From NCBI RefSeq assembly GCF_003591035.1, contig NZ_QYUO01000001.1, positions 1,426,001 to 1,490,000 of the forward strand: 64,000 nucleotides of DNA. Direction: 5' to 3'. The DNA comes from Noviherbaspirillum saxi (GTDB taxonomy: Bacteria; Pseudomonadota; Gammaproteobacteria; Burkholderiales; Burkholderiaceae_D). The notes below the pieces were generated by a model. It had not been told where the DNA came from. It ran no database searches and saw only the letters and a program-made list of their open reading frames with translations. Shown here in pieces: positions 19,120 to 27,914 of the stretch; positions within the stretch are counted from its first letter, which is position 1; each line of letters starts with the position of its first letter. Made by a program: the position numbers and the translations under genes.

Positions 19120-19959
19120 TTACAGGGCAGTGCGCAAGGCAAATAGTTCCGGAAAAAGCACGATTTCGAGCATTTTTTTCAGATAGCTTGCACCGGCCGT
19201 GCCGCCGGTCCCGGTCTTGAAACCGATGATGCGCTCGACCGTGGTGACATGGCGGAAGCGCCAGAACCGGAATGCCGTCTCCAGGTCGACCAGTTTCTCT
19301 GCCAGCTCATAGAGGGCCCAGTGCTTCGACGGTTCGCGATAGACCTCGAGCCATGCCTGCTTGACCGATTCATTGGCGACCGTCGGCAGCGTGCGGTCGA
19401 CGGCAAGCCGATCTGCGTCGATGTGCAAGCCCTGCCGTGACAGCAGCATGACGGCTTCGTCGTAGATTGACGGAGCATGCAGTGTCGCCATGAGCCGCTG
19501 ATGATTTTCAGGCGCGGCAGTATGGACGGACAGCAGTGCCGCATTCTTGTTGCCAAGGACGAATTCAATCTCGCGGTACTGATAGGACTGGAACCCGGAT
19601 GACTGTCCAAGATAGGGACGTATGGCGGAATACTCCGGTGGCGTCATCGTTGCCAGCACATCCCATGCATGCACCAGCTGGTCCATGATCCGGGCAACGC
19701 GTGCAAGCATCTTGAAGGCCGGCGGCAGATCATCCTGTTGCATGCGCAATAGTGCGGCATGCAATTCATGCAGCATCAGTTTCATCCAGAGTTCACTGGT
19801 CTGGTGCTGGATGATGAACAGCATTTCATTGTGGTCGGGCGAGCGCGGATGCTGTGCTGACAGCACCTCGTCCAGCGCAAGATAGTCGCCGTAACTCATC
19901 GACTTGGTAAAGTCCATCTGGGCGCCGTGCCAGGAAGCCGGTTTGTCGTTTTCGTTCAT
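19120..19959 (-). CDS. kynA: Tryptophan 2,3-dioxygenase
   Basis: The ATG at 19959 gives 279 residues, the family size. The haem enzyme opens the indole ring of L-tryptophan to N-formylkynurenine. Landmarks are [13 protein letters not shown], the block [19 protein letters not shown] with the active-site His, and the C-terminal [17 protein letters not shown] that binds the substrate carboxylate. It is the last gene of kynB-kynU-kynA, 10 bases after kynU. Confidence 0.97.
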   Translation of the reverse strand: MNENDKPASWHGAQMDFTKSMSYGDYLALDEVLSAQHPRSPDHNEMLFIIQHQTSELWMKLMLHELHAALLRMQQDDLPPAFKMLARVARIMDQLVHAWDVLATMTPPEYSAIRPYLGQSSGFQSYQYREIEFVLGNKNAALLSVHTAAPENHQRLMATLHAPSIYDEAVMLLSRQGLHIDADRLAVDRTLPTVANESVKQAWLEVYREPSKHWALYELAEKLVDLETAFRFWRFRHVTTVERIIGFKTGTGGTAGASYLKKMLEIVLFPELFALRTAL

Positions 19960-19969
19960 GATTGCCGCC

Positions 19970-21220
19970 TTAGGTGACCGCGTCGCGTAATGCGTCCGCG
20001 TCGTATTTTTCATGGTCGAGAATGTCGACGAGGGCATCGACCGCATCCCAGACATCGACGAAGCTTGTGTAGAGCGGCGTGAAACCGAAGCGCATCACGT
20101 GGGGTTCGCGGTAGTCTCCGATCACGCCGCGGGCGATCAATGCCTGCATCACCGAATAGCCTTGAGGGTGTGCGTAGCTCACCTGACTGCCGCGCCGGGC
20201 ATGTTCGCGCGGCGTCACCAGTTCGAGCGGGTGATGCCCGCAGCGGGCTTCCACCAGCGCGATGAACAGGTCGGTCAGCGCCAGCGACTTGGCGCGCAGG
20301 GTTTGCATCGAGGTCTGCGCAAAGACTTCAAGCCCGCATTCGACCATGGCCAGCGAGGCAATCGGCTGGGTGCCGCACAATGCGCGACGAATTCCTCCTG
20401 TCGGTTCAAACAGCGGCTGCATCGCAAACGGCGTTGCGTGCGACCACCAGCCCGACAGGGGTTGACGGAATTCCACCTGATGCCGCTCGGGCACCCAGAT
20501 GAAGGCCGGTGCGCCCGGACCGCCATTGAGGTACTTGTAGGTGCAGCCCACGGCGTAGTCGGCCCCATCCGCATTCAGGTCCACCGGAACGGCGCCGGCA
20601 GAATGCGCAAGGTCCCACAACATCAATGCTCCGCGCGCATGAGCGAGCGCGCTGATGCGGCGCATGTCATGCATGTAGCCGGTGCGATAGTTGACGTGCG
20701 TGAGCATCACTACCGCCGTGGATTCGTCCACTGCGGTATCAAGCTGTTCCGGCGAATCGATCAGGCGGACTTCATAGCCGCGCTCCAGCCATGACGCAAT
20801 TCCCTGTGCAATATAGACGTCGGTGGGGAAGTTGGCGCGCTCAGTGACGATGACACGCCGTCCCGCATTTTTTTCACTATGCGCCTGACGGTGCAAGGCG
20901 GCGGCCAGAGCCTTGAAAAGATTGATCGAGGTTGAGTCGGTCACCACGACTTCGTTGTTCAGTGCGCCGATTAGCGGCGCCAGTCTATCGCCCAGACGTG
21001 AGGGCAGGTCAAACCAGCCGGCCTTGTTCCAACTCCGGATCAGGTCGTTTCCCCATTCATCGGCGATGACTTGCTGGGCTCGCGCGAGCGCGGCTTTGGG
21101 CCGTGCGCCGAGCGAGTTGCCGTCAAGGTAAATGACGCCTTCCGGCAGGGCGAACTGCGTGCGCAGCGGCGCGAGTGCATCGGCGGTATCCCGTTCCTGG
21201 CAATGGCTACGCGTGATCAT
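19970..21220 (-). CDS. kynU: Kynureninase
   Basis: The 416-residue PLP enzyme cleaves L-kynurenine to anthranilate and L-alanine. The N-terminus has the family pattern [11 protein letters not shown]; the cofactor lysine is in [33 protein letters not shown] supplies the Asp and His that hold PLP. Its start overlaps the kynB stop by four bases, so translation is coupled. It sits between kynB and kynA in a three-gene operon. Confidence 0.97.
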   Translation of the reverse strand: MITRSHCQERDTADALAPLRTQFALPEGVIYLDGNSLGARPKAALARAQQVIADEWGNDLIRSWNKAGWFDLPSRLGDRLAPLIGALNNEVVVTDSTSINLFKALAAALHRQAHSEKNAGRRVIVTERANFPTDVYIAQGIASWLERGYEVRLIDSPEQLDTAVDESTAVVMLTHVNYRTGYMHDMRRISALAHARGALMLWDLAHSAGAVPVDLNADGADYAVGCTYKYLNGGPGAPAFIWVPERHQVEFRQPLSGWWSHATPFAMQPLFEPTGGIRRALCGTQPIASLAMVECGLEVFAQTSMQTLRAKSLALTDLFIALVEARCGHHPLELVTPREHARRGSQVSYAHPQGYSVMQALIARGVIGDYREPHVMRFGFTPLYTSFVDVWDAVDALVDILDHEKYDADALRDAVT

Positions 21221-21864
21221 TGCGCACCTCCCTGCAGGCTGCGCAAAACAGCGCGTACCGGGCTTGCATCCATGCCCGCCAGCTTCAGCGGCAAGGCAAT
21301 GAGCTCATAGTCACCGGCCGGCACGCCGTCGAGAACAATGCCTTCCAGGATGGCCATTCCATGCGCGCGTACGGCGTGATGCGCATCCAAGGTTTTTGAT
21401 TCCTGCGGATCGAGCGAAGGGGTATCGATACCGACCAGTGCCACCCCTGCTCGCGCAAGAAGTGCGATGGTGGCGGGCGCGACGCATGCGAAAGCGTCGT
21501 CCCAACGGTCTTTCGGCGCATTGGCATAGGTGCGGAAAAGCACGCGAGGCGGTACTCCGGCAAGTGCGGATTCGATGTGATGTGGTTCGACGCATGCGAC
21601 ACCGGTGCAATCGATCACGCGGCAGACACCAAGGTAGGGGTGCAGCGGAACTGCATCAATCGATGCCCCGGCTGCGTCGTAGTGGGACGGGGCGTCGCAA
21701 TGCGCACCGGTGTGGGTCGACATCGTCAACCGGCTGACATGCACTGGGCAGCCGCCTTCGATTTTCCAGGTCGGTTCGGCAGAAAAAGGCGTATCGCCAG
21801 GCCACACAGGAATGGCGGGCGAAAGAAGGGGACTGATGTCCCAAATGAGCGTGGTGTCTCGCAT
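21217..21864 (-). CDS. kynB: Kynurenine formamidase (cyclase family)
   Basis: The start ATG 21864 gives 215 residues. The enzyme hydrolyses N-formylkynurenine to kynurenine and formate. The metal-binding motif is visible as [12 protein letters not shown], together with the N-terminal [15 protein letters not shown] typical of this cyclase-like group. It is first in kynBUA and is transcribed away from the Lrp-type regulator at 21995, with an AT-rich divergent control region between. Confidence 0.96.
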   Translation of the reverse strand: MRDTTLIWDISPLLSPAIPVWPGDTPFSAEPTWKIEGGCPVHVSRLTMSTHTGAHCDAPSHYDAAGASIDAVPLHPYLGVCRVIDCTGVACVEPHHIESALAGVPPRVLFRTYANAPKDRWDDAFACVAPATIALLARAGVALVGIDTPSLDPQESKTLDAHHAVRAHGMAILEGIVLDGVPAGDYELIALPLKLAGMDASPVRAVLRSLQGGAQ

Positions 21865-21994
21865 GAAATATCCTTTGATCGAATATTCGAATTTTATAGC
21901 GGGATGAGAACAATATTTCAGCAATGTGAATGGGTATATTCATTAAATATGCAATAAAATTGCAATTTTAAAGAACTATTTCACGAAAAATTCT
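21865..21994. promoter_or_regulatory. Divergent kynB/kynR control region
   Basis: This 130-base gap is markedly AT-rich compared with its surroundings. It contains the perfect inverted repeat TGCAA-TAAAA-TTGCA at 21950-21964, close to the regulator start, and several ATATT/AATAT runs. AT-rich palindromes of this kind are typical operators of Lrp/AsnC proteins, so binding by the adjacent regulator is a good inference, though not shown here. Confidence 0.6.
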
Positions 21995-22468
21995 ATGGCT
22001 CTCGATGCGACCGATTTCAAGCTCCTAAACTTGCTGCAGCAGGACGGCCGCATGAGCAATCTTGAACTTGCTGAAAAAGTGTTTCTGTCGCCGTCATCCT
22101 GCCTGCGCAGGGTTCGCATGCTTGAAGAAAGCGGAATGATCAGCCACTACAGCGCGGTACTCAATCCCGCCGCTTTAGGCCTCGAAGTAGATGCTTTTGT
22201 GCAGGTAACGATGCGGCGCGATGTCGAGCATTGGCATGAGCACTTCACTGCCTCGATCGCCGCGTGGCCGGAAGTGATCGGTTCTTACATCATTACCGGC
22301 GAGGCCAATTATCTGCTGCGCGTAAGGGCGCGCAGCCTCAAGCATTTTTCCATGTTCGTACTGGAGAAGCTTTACAAGACCGCAGGCGTGCTTGACATCA
22401 AATCGAATATTGTCCTGCAAACGCTGAAGGATACGCAGGCAATCGCGCCTGAACTTCTTCACGATTAG
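21995..22468 (+). CDS. kynR: Lrp/AsnC family regulator, probable KynR
   Basis: The 157-residue protein has an N-terminal helix-turn-helix (DFKLLNLLQQDGRMSNLELAEKVFLSPSSCLRRVRMLEESGMI) and a C-terminal ligand-binding RAM domain. It is divergent from kynBUA, the position of KynR in Pseudomonas and Burkholderia, where kynurenine is the inducer. Assignment to this role rests on family plus position. Confidence 0.88.
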   Translation: MALDATDFKLLNLLQQDGRMSNLELAEKVFLSPSSCLRRVRMLEESGMISHYSAVLNPAALGLEVDAFVQVTMRRDVEHWHEHFTASIAAWPEVIGSYIITGEANYLLRVRARSLKHFSMFVLEKLYKTAGVLDIKSNIVLQTLKDTQAIAPELLHD

Positions 22469-22689
22469 CATTCTGGATTTATCTCGCATCCTGCGCCTGT
22501 TTGATATCGGTTTTTTCTACCGAACTAAATTTGCTGCGGCTACTCGAATTTTTCTCGGCAACGTACGCTCGAACGGATTGATGGCAGGAGGCTCCCTGTT
22601 GTGCATCGGCTTTCCCTGTCATCGCTCTCTGTCTTAAGGCGTCTGGTCCGAGGCCATGAAACCATGTTTATACGATAGGAGGAGACGCC

Positions 22690-23436
22690 ATGGATTCAAG
22701 AAGAGTAGCCATTGTTACAGGTGGTATGGGTGGACTTGGGGAAGCGATCTGCAAGAAACTGCATCATGCAGGTTTTCGTGTCGTAGCGACGCACTCACCC
22801 AGCAATACGGAAGCGGCCGGGTGGATGGCCGCGCACAAGGCGGAGGGATTTGACTTTAGCACCGCACGTATTGATGTCGCGGAGTTTTCTTCCTGTGAAG
22901 CCGGCATTATGCAGATACTGAGGGATCTGGGCCGCATCGACGTCCTCGTCAATAATGCAGGAATTACCCGTGACATGACGTTGAGAAAGATGACCCCGGA
23001 TGATTGGATGGCCGTACGCAAGACCAATCTCGACAGTGTATTCAATATGACCAAGCTTGCGATCCACGGAATGCTGGAAAACCAGTGGGGCCGGATCGTG
23101 AATATCTCTTCCGTAAACGGACAGAAAGGCGCCTTCGGTCAAACCAATTATGCGGCTGCAAAGGCTGCCATGCATGGGTTCACCAAGGCGCTTGCACTTG
23201 AAGTGGCGAGCAAGGGAATCACGGTCAATACCGTGTCGCCCGGCTATCTGAAAACCAAAATGGTCACGCAGATTCCGGAAGACGTTCTAAAAGAAAAGAT
23301 ACTGCCGCAAATCCCCATGGGCCGTCTTGGTGAACCGGATGAAGTGGCAGGACTGGTCGCCTATCTTTGCTCGGAAGACGCTGCTTTCCTGACCGGAGCC
23401 AACATCTCGATTAATGGTGGTCAACATATGCAATGA
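22690..23436 (+). CDS. phaB: Acetoacetyl-CoA reductase
   Basis: The 248-residue SDR has TGGMGGLGEAI for NADPH binding, NNAGITRD, the catalytic Ser in NISSVNGQKGAFGQ and YAAAKAA. The Q-x-N-Y-A-A-A-K and VSPGYLKTKMV segments are typical of PhaB rather than FabG. It reduces acetoacetyl-CoA to (R)-3-hydroxybutyryl-CoA for polyhydroxybutyrate. An AGGAGGAG ribosome site precedes the ATG. The polymerase gene phaC and thiolase phaA are not in the window. Confidence 0.93.
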   Translation: MDSRRVAIVTGGMGGLGEAICKKLHHAGFRVVATHSPSNTEAAGWMAAHKAEGFDFSTARIDVAEFSSCEAGIMQILRDLGRIDVLVNNAGITRDMTLRKMTPDDWMAVRKTNLDSVFNMTKLAIHGMLENQWGRIVNISSVNGQKGAFGQTNYAAAKAAMHGFTKALALEVASKGITVNTVSPGYLKTKMVTQIPEDVLKEKILPQIPMGRLGEPDEVAGLVAYLCSEDAAFLTGANISINGGQHMQ

Positions 23437-23578
23437 ACTCAAGCTCGCAAGCGCTTGATGCGTCTCAAGCGTGGTGCGATGGTAGTGCAGGCCTCTGATG
23501 AAACAGCCGAAAATAATAGCCTTCGATGCTGTTCTCTACTATTACAGATTTCAAAACCCACCTTACGAGGGGAAAGCC

Positions 23579-24292
23579 ATGCAAAACGTATTCAGCCCGC
23601 TCGCGAGCGTTTGTCAGACGCAACTAGAGGCGTCACGACAACTCGCCGATACGATTTTCGCGGGAACACAGAAGATCGATCACATCATGCTTGAAGCCAC
23701 GCATCAAGCCTTTACCGACCAGCTCGAATTTGTCCAGGAACTGACCACCGCGCGCGATCCAGGTTCGCTTGGGACCGCTTTTCAGTCGCGATTGATGGCT
23801 CGCAATTCCGGTAAGGCGACCGAATATCAGCGCCAGTTGTTAGGTATTGTCGTCGAGATGCAAAGCGAAATTGGCAGGAACATGCAGAATTACGTCGAGC
23901 AAATTCGTAATCGTGCCGTCGATGGCATGAAAACACCGACAGAAATTAACGAGGCAGCCAGGGATCAACCCACCACGGATGGCTCACCTATTAATCCGCT
24001 CGCAGGCATGTTTTCGGTTTGGGAAAATGCGTTCAAGGACGCAGCCACACTCGCGCGCCGTAATATGAGCATGGCCGGCTCCATGGCACAAGACGCTGCA
24101 AAAGCAGCGAGCGACGCCGCAGCGAGCAATGCCAATGTGATCGCCGGCGTGAGCGAGACGTCTGCTGCGGCCGCAGCCAATTCAACCGACGCGACAGCGG
24201 ATGTCATTTCGTCCGCAACAGACGATGCAGGCGGCAGCGTATCATCCGACAAGAAAGGCTACCCGTCAGGAAGCTCCGGCAAGAAAAAATAA
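23579..24292 (+). CDS. Phasin family protein
   Basis: The ATG at 23579 follows GAGGGG and gives 237 residues; an in-frame extension to 23498 lacks a ribosome site. The N-terminal 120 residues match the phasin helical domain (QLEASRQLADTIFAGTQKIDHIMLEATHQAF, EYQRQLLGIVVEMQSEIGRNMQNYVEQ), which coats polyhydroxyalkanoate granules. The C-terminal part is an Ala/Ser-rich low-complexity tail with a basic end (SGKKK). Its position after phaB supports granule association. Confidence 0.9.
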   Translation: MQNVFSPLASVCQTQLEASRQLADTIFAGTQKIDHIMLEATHQAFTDQLEFVQELTTARDPGSLGTAFQSRLMARNSGKATEYQRQLLGIVVEMQSEIGRNMQNYVEQIRNRAVDGMKTPTEINEAARDQPTTDGSPINPLAGMFSVWENAFKDAATLARRNMSMAGSMAQDAAKAASDAAASNANVIAGVSETSAAAAANSTDATADVISSATDDAGGSVSSDKKGYPSGSSGKKK

Positions 24293-24298
24293 GCTGCT

Positions 24299-24458
24299 AG
24301 TGTAGTGTTTCACGTAGATTGAGACTGATAAAAGTGATGGATTTCGCGGCGAATCGAGGCGCACACCGCAGCAATAGCGAGCTATTGCGAGGATGTGCAA
24401 CGAAGAGTCGGCGTGAAAGACGCACTTTTATGTCTCAAGAAGAGTGAAACACTACACT
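24299..24458. repeat. Palindromic dispersed repeat, copy 1 (MITE-like)
   Basis: The ends are perfect 15-base inverted repeats (24299-24313 and 24444-24458). Inside, TGAGACTGATAAAAGTG on the left pairs with CACTTTTATGTCTCA on the right with a two-base bulge, and a central perfect stem CAATAGC-GA-GCTATTG (24372-24387) sits between GCACA and TGTGC. A related element lies at 62754-62917 and shares the core AGGCGC...GCRAGGAKGYGYAACG. There is no coding capacity. Starting six bases after the phasin stop, it may also end that transcript. Confidence 0.8.
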
Positions 24459-24549
24459 AAACTTTGCCACTGGACCGGTCTGCATGACGGTCTTGGCGGA
24501 TGTCTTGGGTAGATCGCACCTCTACGTTGCACCACTGAATGAACGTGAT

Positions 24550-24572
24550 AAAGCCCGCGCAAAGCGGGCTTT
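24550..24572 (-). terminator. Bidirectional terminator of the FNR-like gene
   Basis: AAAGCCCGC and GCGGGCTTT pair around five bases; the A/T ends make it usable on both strands. It lies 51 bases beyond the end of the minus-strand FNR-like gene. Confidence 0.75.
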
Positions 24573-24622
24573 ATTGCTCTATGAATGCATTTAAAGGCGC
24601 CAATGGCGCCTTCCGTGCCATA

Positions 24623-25501
24623 TCACGCTGAAGCGAGTTCACCCCAATCCGTGTCGGGCTGGTCATTTTGTTGAGTGGCTTGCTTGGACTTCTTCGCTGC
24701 AATCTGCTTTGCACGCGAACTGGAAGGCGGCAAGCGACGCAGGGTACGCAACGCTTCCGGATCCTTGATGCCAATCGAACGCTGATCAACGGTGATTAAT
24801 CCGATTTCGTTGAAGGCCGACAAGGTGCGACTGACGGTTTCCAGGGTCAGGCCGAGATAACTGCCGATTTCATGACGGGTCATCCGCAGGTTGAACAATT
24901 TGCTCGAATAGCCCATGTCTGCGTAACGCTCGGACAGGTTGACGAGGAAGCGCGCCACGCGGGCTTCCGCACTCAATGCGCCCAGCATGCTGACCATCGC
25001 CTGCTCGCGTACCAGTTCGCGGCTCATCACGCTGTACATCGCATGCTCGAATTCGACATGAGCACGCCCCAGAGCAGTGAGCTTCTTGAACGGCAGCAGG
25101 ATGAGATCGCAATTGGACAAGGCCACCGCCTCGGACGCATACCGTTTGGTGTGGATGCCGTCAACACCGAAGAGGTCGCCCTTCATTGGAAAGCTCAACA
25201 CCTGCTCATTGCCGAACTCATCGATCAGAACGGTTTTCAGAAAGCCCGAGTGTACGATATAGAGCGTATCGAAAGGCTGGCCAATGGTATGAATGCGTTG
25301 GCCTGTTTTGAATTGAACATGCTGGAACAGCAGTTCTTCGTCTGTATGAATGGCGGCGGAAGGAATGCGGAGTACTTCGCATAATTCCTTCAGATTGGAC
25401 CACAGCTTGCCCTGTCGCTGCCAACCGGCTTCCATCGACGGAGAGTGAAGTGTCGATAGGGAAGAGTCGGTACGATTCTCAGACGCTTGCGTTGACAACA
25501 T
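24623..25501 (-). CDS. Crp/FNR family transcription regulator, FNR-like, atypical cysteines
   Basis: I chose ATG 25501, because AGGAG ends six bases before it and abuts the alternative ATG at 25507. The 292-residue protein has a cyclic-nucleotide-type sensor domain (about 55-170), the long dimer helix, and a helix-turn-helix with FNR-type recognition residues (TRHEIGSYLGLTLETVSRTL). FNR holds its oxygen-sensing 4Fe-4S cluster with four Cys; here only Cys41 and Cys131, matching Cys29 and Cys122 of E. coli FNR, are present. A basic tail of about 40 residues follows the DNA-binding domain. Oxygen sensing of the classic type is therefore doubtful. Confidence 0.85.
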   Translation of the reverse strand: MLSTQASENRTDSSLSTLHSPSMEAGWQRQGKLWSNLKELCEVLRIPSAAIHTDEELLFQHVQFKTGQRIHTIGQPFDTLYIVHSGFLKTVLIDEFGNEQVLSFPMKGDLFGVDGIHTKRYASEAVALSNCDLILLPFKKLTALGRAHVEFEHAMYSVMSRELVREQAMVSMLGALSAEARVARFLVNLSERYADMGYSSKLFNLRMTRHEIGSYLGLTLETVSRTLSAFNEIGLITVDQRSIGIKDPEALRTLRRLPPSSSRAKQIAAKKSKQATQQNDQPDTDWGELASA

Positions 25502-25534
25502 GGTCATCTCCTAATTCAGATCATTCAGTAAGGT

Positions 25535-25561
25535 TCATGCGGAGGCGTAGACCCCGCATGA
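25535..25561 (-). promoter_or_regulatory. Inverted repeat in the leader of the FNR-like gene
   Basis: TCATGCGG and CCGCATGA are perfectly complementary with 11 bases between them, 34 bases upstream of the chosen start. It could be an operator or an RNA hairpin; the sequence does not decide. Confidence 0.45.
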
Positions 25562-26061
25562 CTGTCAAAGCTTCCCCGGTTTGATTATTGGAAATTTTCC
25601 TGTGCGCACCAGGTTGTCCAGAATCATTAGCGGCTTATCAGCCTGTCATGCTTCGTATGATTGCCCAGTATCGCAATCGCAACAGGCAATTACTATCGGT
25701 GGGGGCTGAATTGAAATGTAGGAGAGTCGCGCTTTGCGTAGGAATATCCCTACAGAAGATCGGGAGGTTTGCCGATGGTTGAGCGTGACTTATTGCGAAA
25801 TATGTTGAGAAGCCGCAAAAAAATCCTGCATTCGCATGGTGTGGAAGCAAATGCAGCAGCCGTTTGATGGGAATCTATAGGAGAAGTATTACACGTGCGC
25901 GGGGCTATCCGGATCTCTCACGGAAGATAAAGCAAAGCAACAAGAATCAGATAGAGAAGATTATGTCGACGACCGGCGTAGAAAAACTGACATGCTTATT
26001 ATGATCCGTCCTGAGTATCTCGTGACGCTTACTCTTACTGCTTGTTGTCGCTCGTGCCTGG

Positions 26062-26099
26062 CTTATTCCAATCCTGTTATGGGTTGGGATTGGAATAAG
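26062..26099 (-). terminator. Inverted repeat downstream of the response regulator
   Basis: CTTATTCCAATCC and GGATTGGAATAAG are perfectly complementary over 13 bases with a 12-base loop, starting 8 bases past the stop codon. There is no T run, so it may protect or end the transcript rather than be a standard terminator. Confidence 0.45.
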
Positions 26100-26106
26100 G
26101 CATTTT

Positions 26107-26751
26107 CTAGTTGCGAAGAGGGCCCAGCAGACGATGTTGCACGGCATACTGCACCATTTCCGCGAGCGAGTTCATGCTCATCTTGGTCAGGATACGCGTT
26201 TTATGCGTGCTGACGGTTTTTGCACTCAGATGCAAAAAATCTGCAATTTCAGTGATCGACTTTCCACTGACGAGGAGTGTGAATACTTCAAATTCCCGGT
26301 TCGACAGTTGCTTGTGTGGCAGATCTTCGTTTGCCGGCATGACATCCATCGCCAATTGCTCCGCGACTTCCAGGCTGATATACGGGCGTCCAGAAGCCAC
26401 TTTTCGAATGGCACTGACAAGCTGGGTGCCGGCACTCTCTTTGGTCAGGTAGCCGCGTGCACCGGCGCGGATCGCGCGTACGGCATACTGTTCTTCTTCA
26501 TGCATGGTCAGGATAAGGATAGGAAGCTTCGGAACTTCATCCTTGATCTGGCGAATCAATTCGACACCGCTGCGGCCTGGCATCGACAGATCAAGCATCA
26601 GCAGGTCGAAGCCGCCCTTGCGAACATGCGCGAGAGCCTCGAAACCATCGACTGCCTCGCCAACAACTTCGATATCATCCGCTCCATCTAATATGCGCTT
26701 AAGTCCTTCGCGCATGATGGTATGGTCGTCGGCAATAACAATGCGAATCAT
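26107..26751 (-). CDS. NarL/FixJ-type response regulator
   Basis: The 214-residue protein has an intact receiver domain: acidic pair in VIADDH, phosphoacceptor Asp in LLMLDLSMPG, Thr in LILTMH and Lys in YLTKES. A LuxR-type helix-turn-helix follows (LSNREFEVFTLLVSGKSITEIADFLHLSAKTVSTHKTRI). Its start overlaps the stop of the kinase homologue by four bases, so the two form one operon. The Asp is in place even though the partner lacks its His, leaving open which kinase phosphorylates it. Confidence 0.93.
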   Translation of the reverse strand: MIRIVIADDHTIMREGLKRILDGADDIEVVGEAVDGFEALAHVRKGGFDLLMLDLSMPGRSGVELIRQIKDEVPKLPILILTMHEEEQYAVRAIRAGARGYLTKESAGTQLVSAIRKVASGRPYISLEVAEQLAMDVMPANEDLPHKQLSNREFEVFTLLVSGKSITEIADFLHLSAKTVSTHKTRILTKMSMNSLAEMVQYAVQHRLLGPLRN

Positions 26752-27914
26752 AGGCGGCTTGTGGGCGTTGAAGAGGTCTGGTCTTTCGGAAATATCGGCT
26801 CAACAGGGATTGAAGCATAGATTGCCACACCATGCGGTTCGGCGCTTCGAATGGTGATTGTACCCCCCAAGACGAAGATTCGTTCCTGCATCGCAATCAG
26901 ACCATAACAACCCGCTTTGTTTTCAACCCCGGGTTCCATGCCGATACCATCGTCCTCAATCATAACATCGAGTTGATTCCTCGTATGCGTAAAGGAAATT
27001 CGTGCATGCGATGCATGCGAGTGCCGCTCGATATTCGACAGTCCTTCTTGGATCACCCGGAAAATGACGGACGCGATCGGATCCTCCAGTTTCTTGTTGA
27101 GACCTTTATTTTCAATACTGCAGAGGATGCCGCTTCGCTTCTGAAAGTTTTCCGCCATCCATTCGACTGCGGGCAGCAGGCCAAAATCGTCCAATAAGGG
27201 AGGGCGGAGGGCTGATGCCATGCTCTTTGTCATTGTAATAACGTTGTCCAGCAATCCCTGCATCTGGGCAACGCGAGCGGGCAAGCTAGCGTTGGTTTGC
27301 GCAAGGCTGTTTTCCAGCCAGTCGAGATCCAGCTTCAAAACGCTCAAGCGTTGACCGATATCATCGTACAATTTTTTCGAAAATCGACGTTTCTCGACCT
27401 CGGTCGCTTGCTGGGTCGACGCTGCCCATTTGCGCAATTCGGATGGTCTGCTGGGCCGTTGTTTCGGCTCGCCCGCCGAATGCTGGGCAGAGGGATCTTG
27501 AACAATGAGAGCCAGGAACAATTCTCCGTGCACAGTGACTCTTGATATGCTGGCATGAAGCGTCATCGAATTGCCGCCGGCATGCAATCCCTTCAGCTCC
27601 ACCTTGGCACGCCGCCCGGTAATGCGGGCTGTCGCCAGACGGTCCATGCGGCGGCGTTGCTCGTTGACAAGGCGCGCCGGCATCAATATGTCGAGAGAGC
27701 GGTCAAGGAGGCTTTCTGCGGAATGGCCAAAGATGCGCTCCACCTTCTGGTTCACCAACACAATCTGCCGCATCGAGTCGACAATGATGACCCCATCCAG
27801 TGCAGACTGGATCACGGACCGCAGCGAAGAGCCCACTTTATTCGTAGGAAACCGAGCAAGTGTCGTGATGATGTTCGTTAGCTTTCCCGTACTTGGTTCC
27901 AAATAAGTTGTCAT
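26748..27914 (-). CDS. PAS domain sensor kinase homologue with Tyr at the phosphoacceptor site
   Basis: From ATG 27914 the protein is 388 residues; the frame is open to 28085 but that part reads as non-coding. A PAS domain (about 30-135, GVIIVDSMRQIVLVNQKVERIFGHS) precedes a HisKA_3-type dimer helix and an ATPase domain with N box (VIQEGLSNIERHSHASH), G1 (DDGIGM) and G2 (GCYGLIAMQERI). In HisKA_3 kinases the phosphorylated residue is the His of LHD; here the segment reads KKLYDDIGQ, so Tyr183 (codon TAC, 27366-27368) replaces it. No signal peptide or membrane helix is seen, so it is cytoplasmic. Confidence 0.88.
   Translation of the reverse strand: MTTYLEPSTGKLTNIITTLARFPTNKVGSSLRSVIQSALDGVIIVDSMRQIVLVNQKVERIFGHSAESLLDRSLDILMPARLVNEQRRRMDRLATARITGRRAKVELKGLHAGGNSMTLHASISRVTVHGELFLALIVQDPSAQHSAGEPKQRPSRPSELRKWAASTQQATEVEKRRFSKKLYDDIGQRLSVLKLDLDWLENSLAQTNASLPARVAQMQGLLDNVITMTKSMASALRPPLLDDFGLLPAVEWMAENFQKRSGILCSIENKGLNKKLEDPIASVIFRVIQEGLSNIERHSHASHARISFTHTRNQLDVMIEDDGIGMEPGVENKAGCYGLIAMQERIFVLGGTITIRSAEPHGVAIYASIPVEPIFPKDQTSSTPTSRL

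Larger units (their letters stand above)
24293..24622. other. Intergenic stretch holding a repeat and a terminator
   Basis: The gap between the phasin and the FNR-like gene is filled mainly by the palindromic element at 24299-24458 and a terminator at 24550-24572, both described separately. The 90 bases between them and the last 50 before 24622 show nothing recognisable. Confidence 0.7.
25508..26106. other. Intergenic stretch, 599 bases
   Basis: This gap lies upstream of the FNR-like gene and downstream of the response regulator gene, both on the minus strand. It contains the hairpin 25535-25561 in the FNR-like leader and the inverted repeat 26062-26099 near the response regulator end. I searched by eye for TTGAT-N4-ATCAA sites and saw none that was convincing. 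No supported gene was found. Confidence 0.6.
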
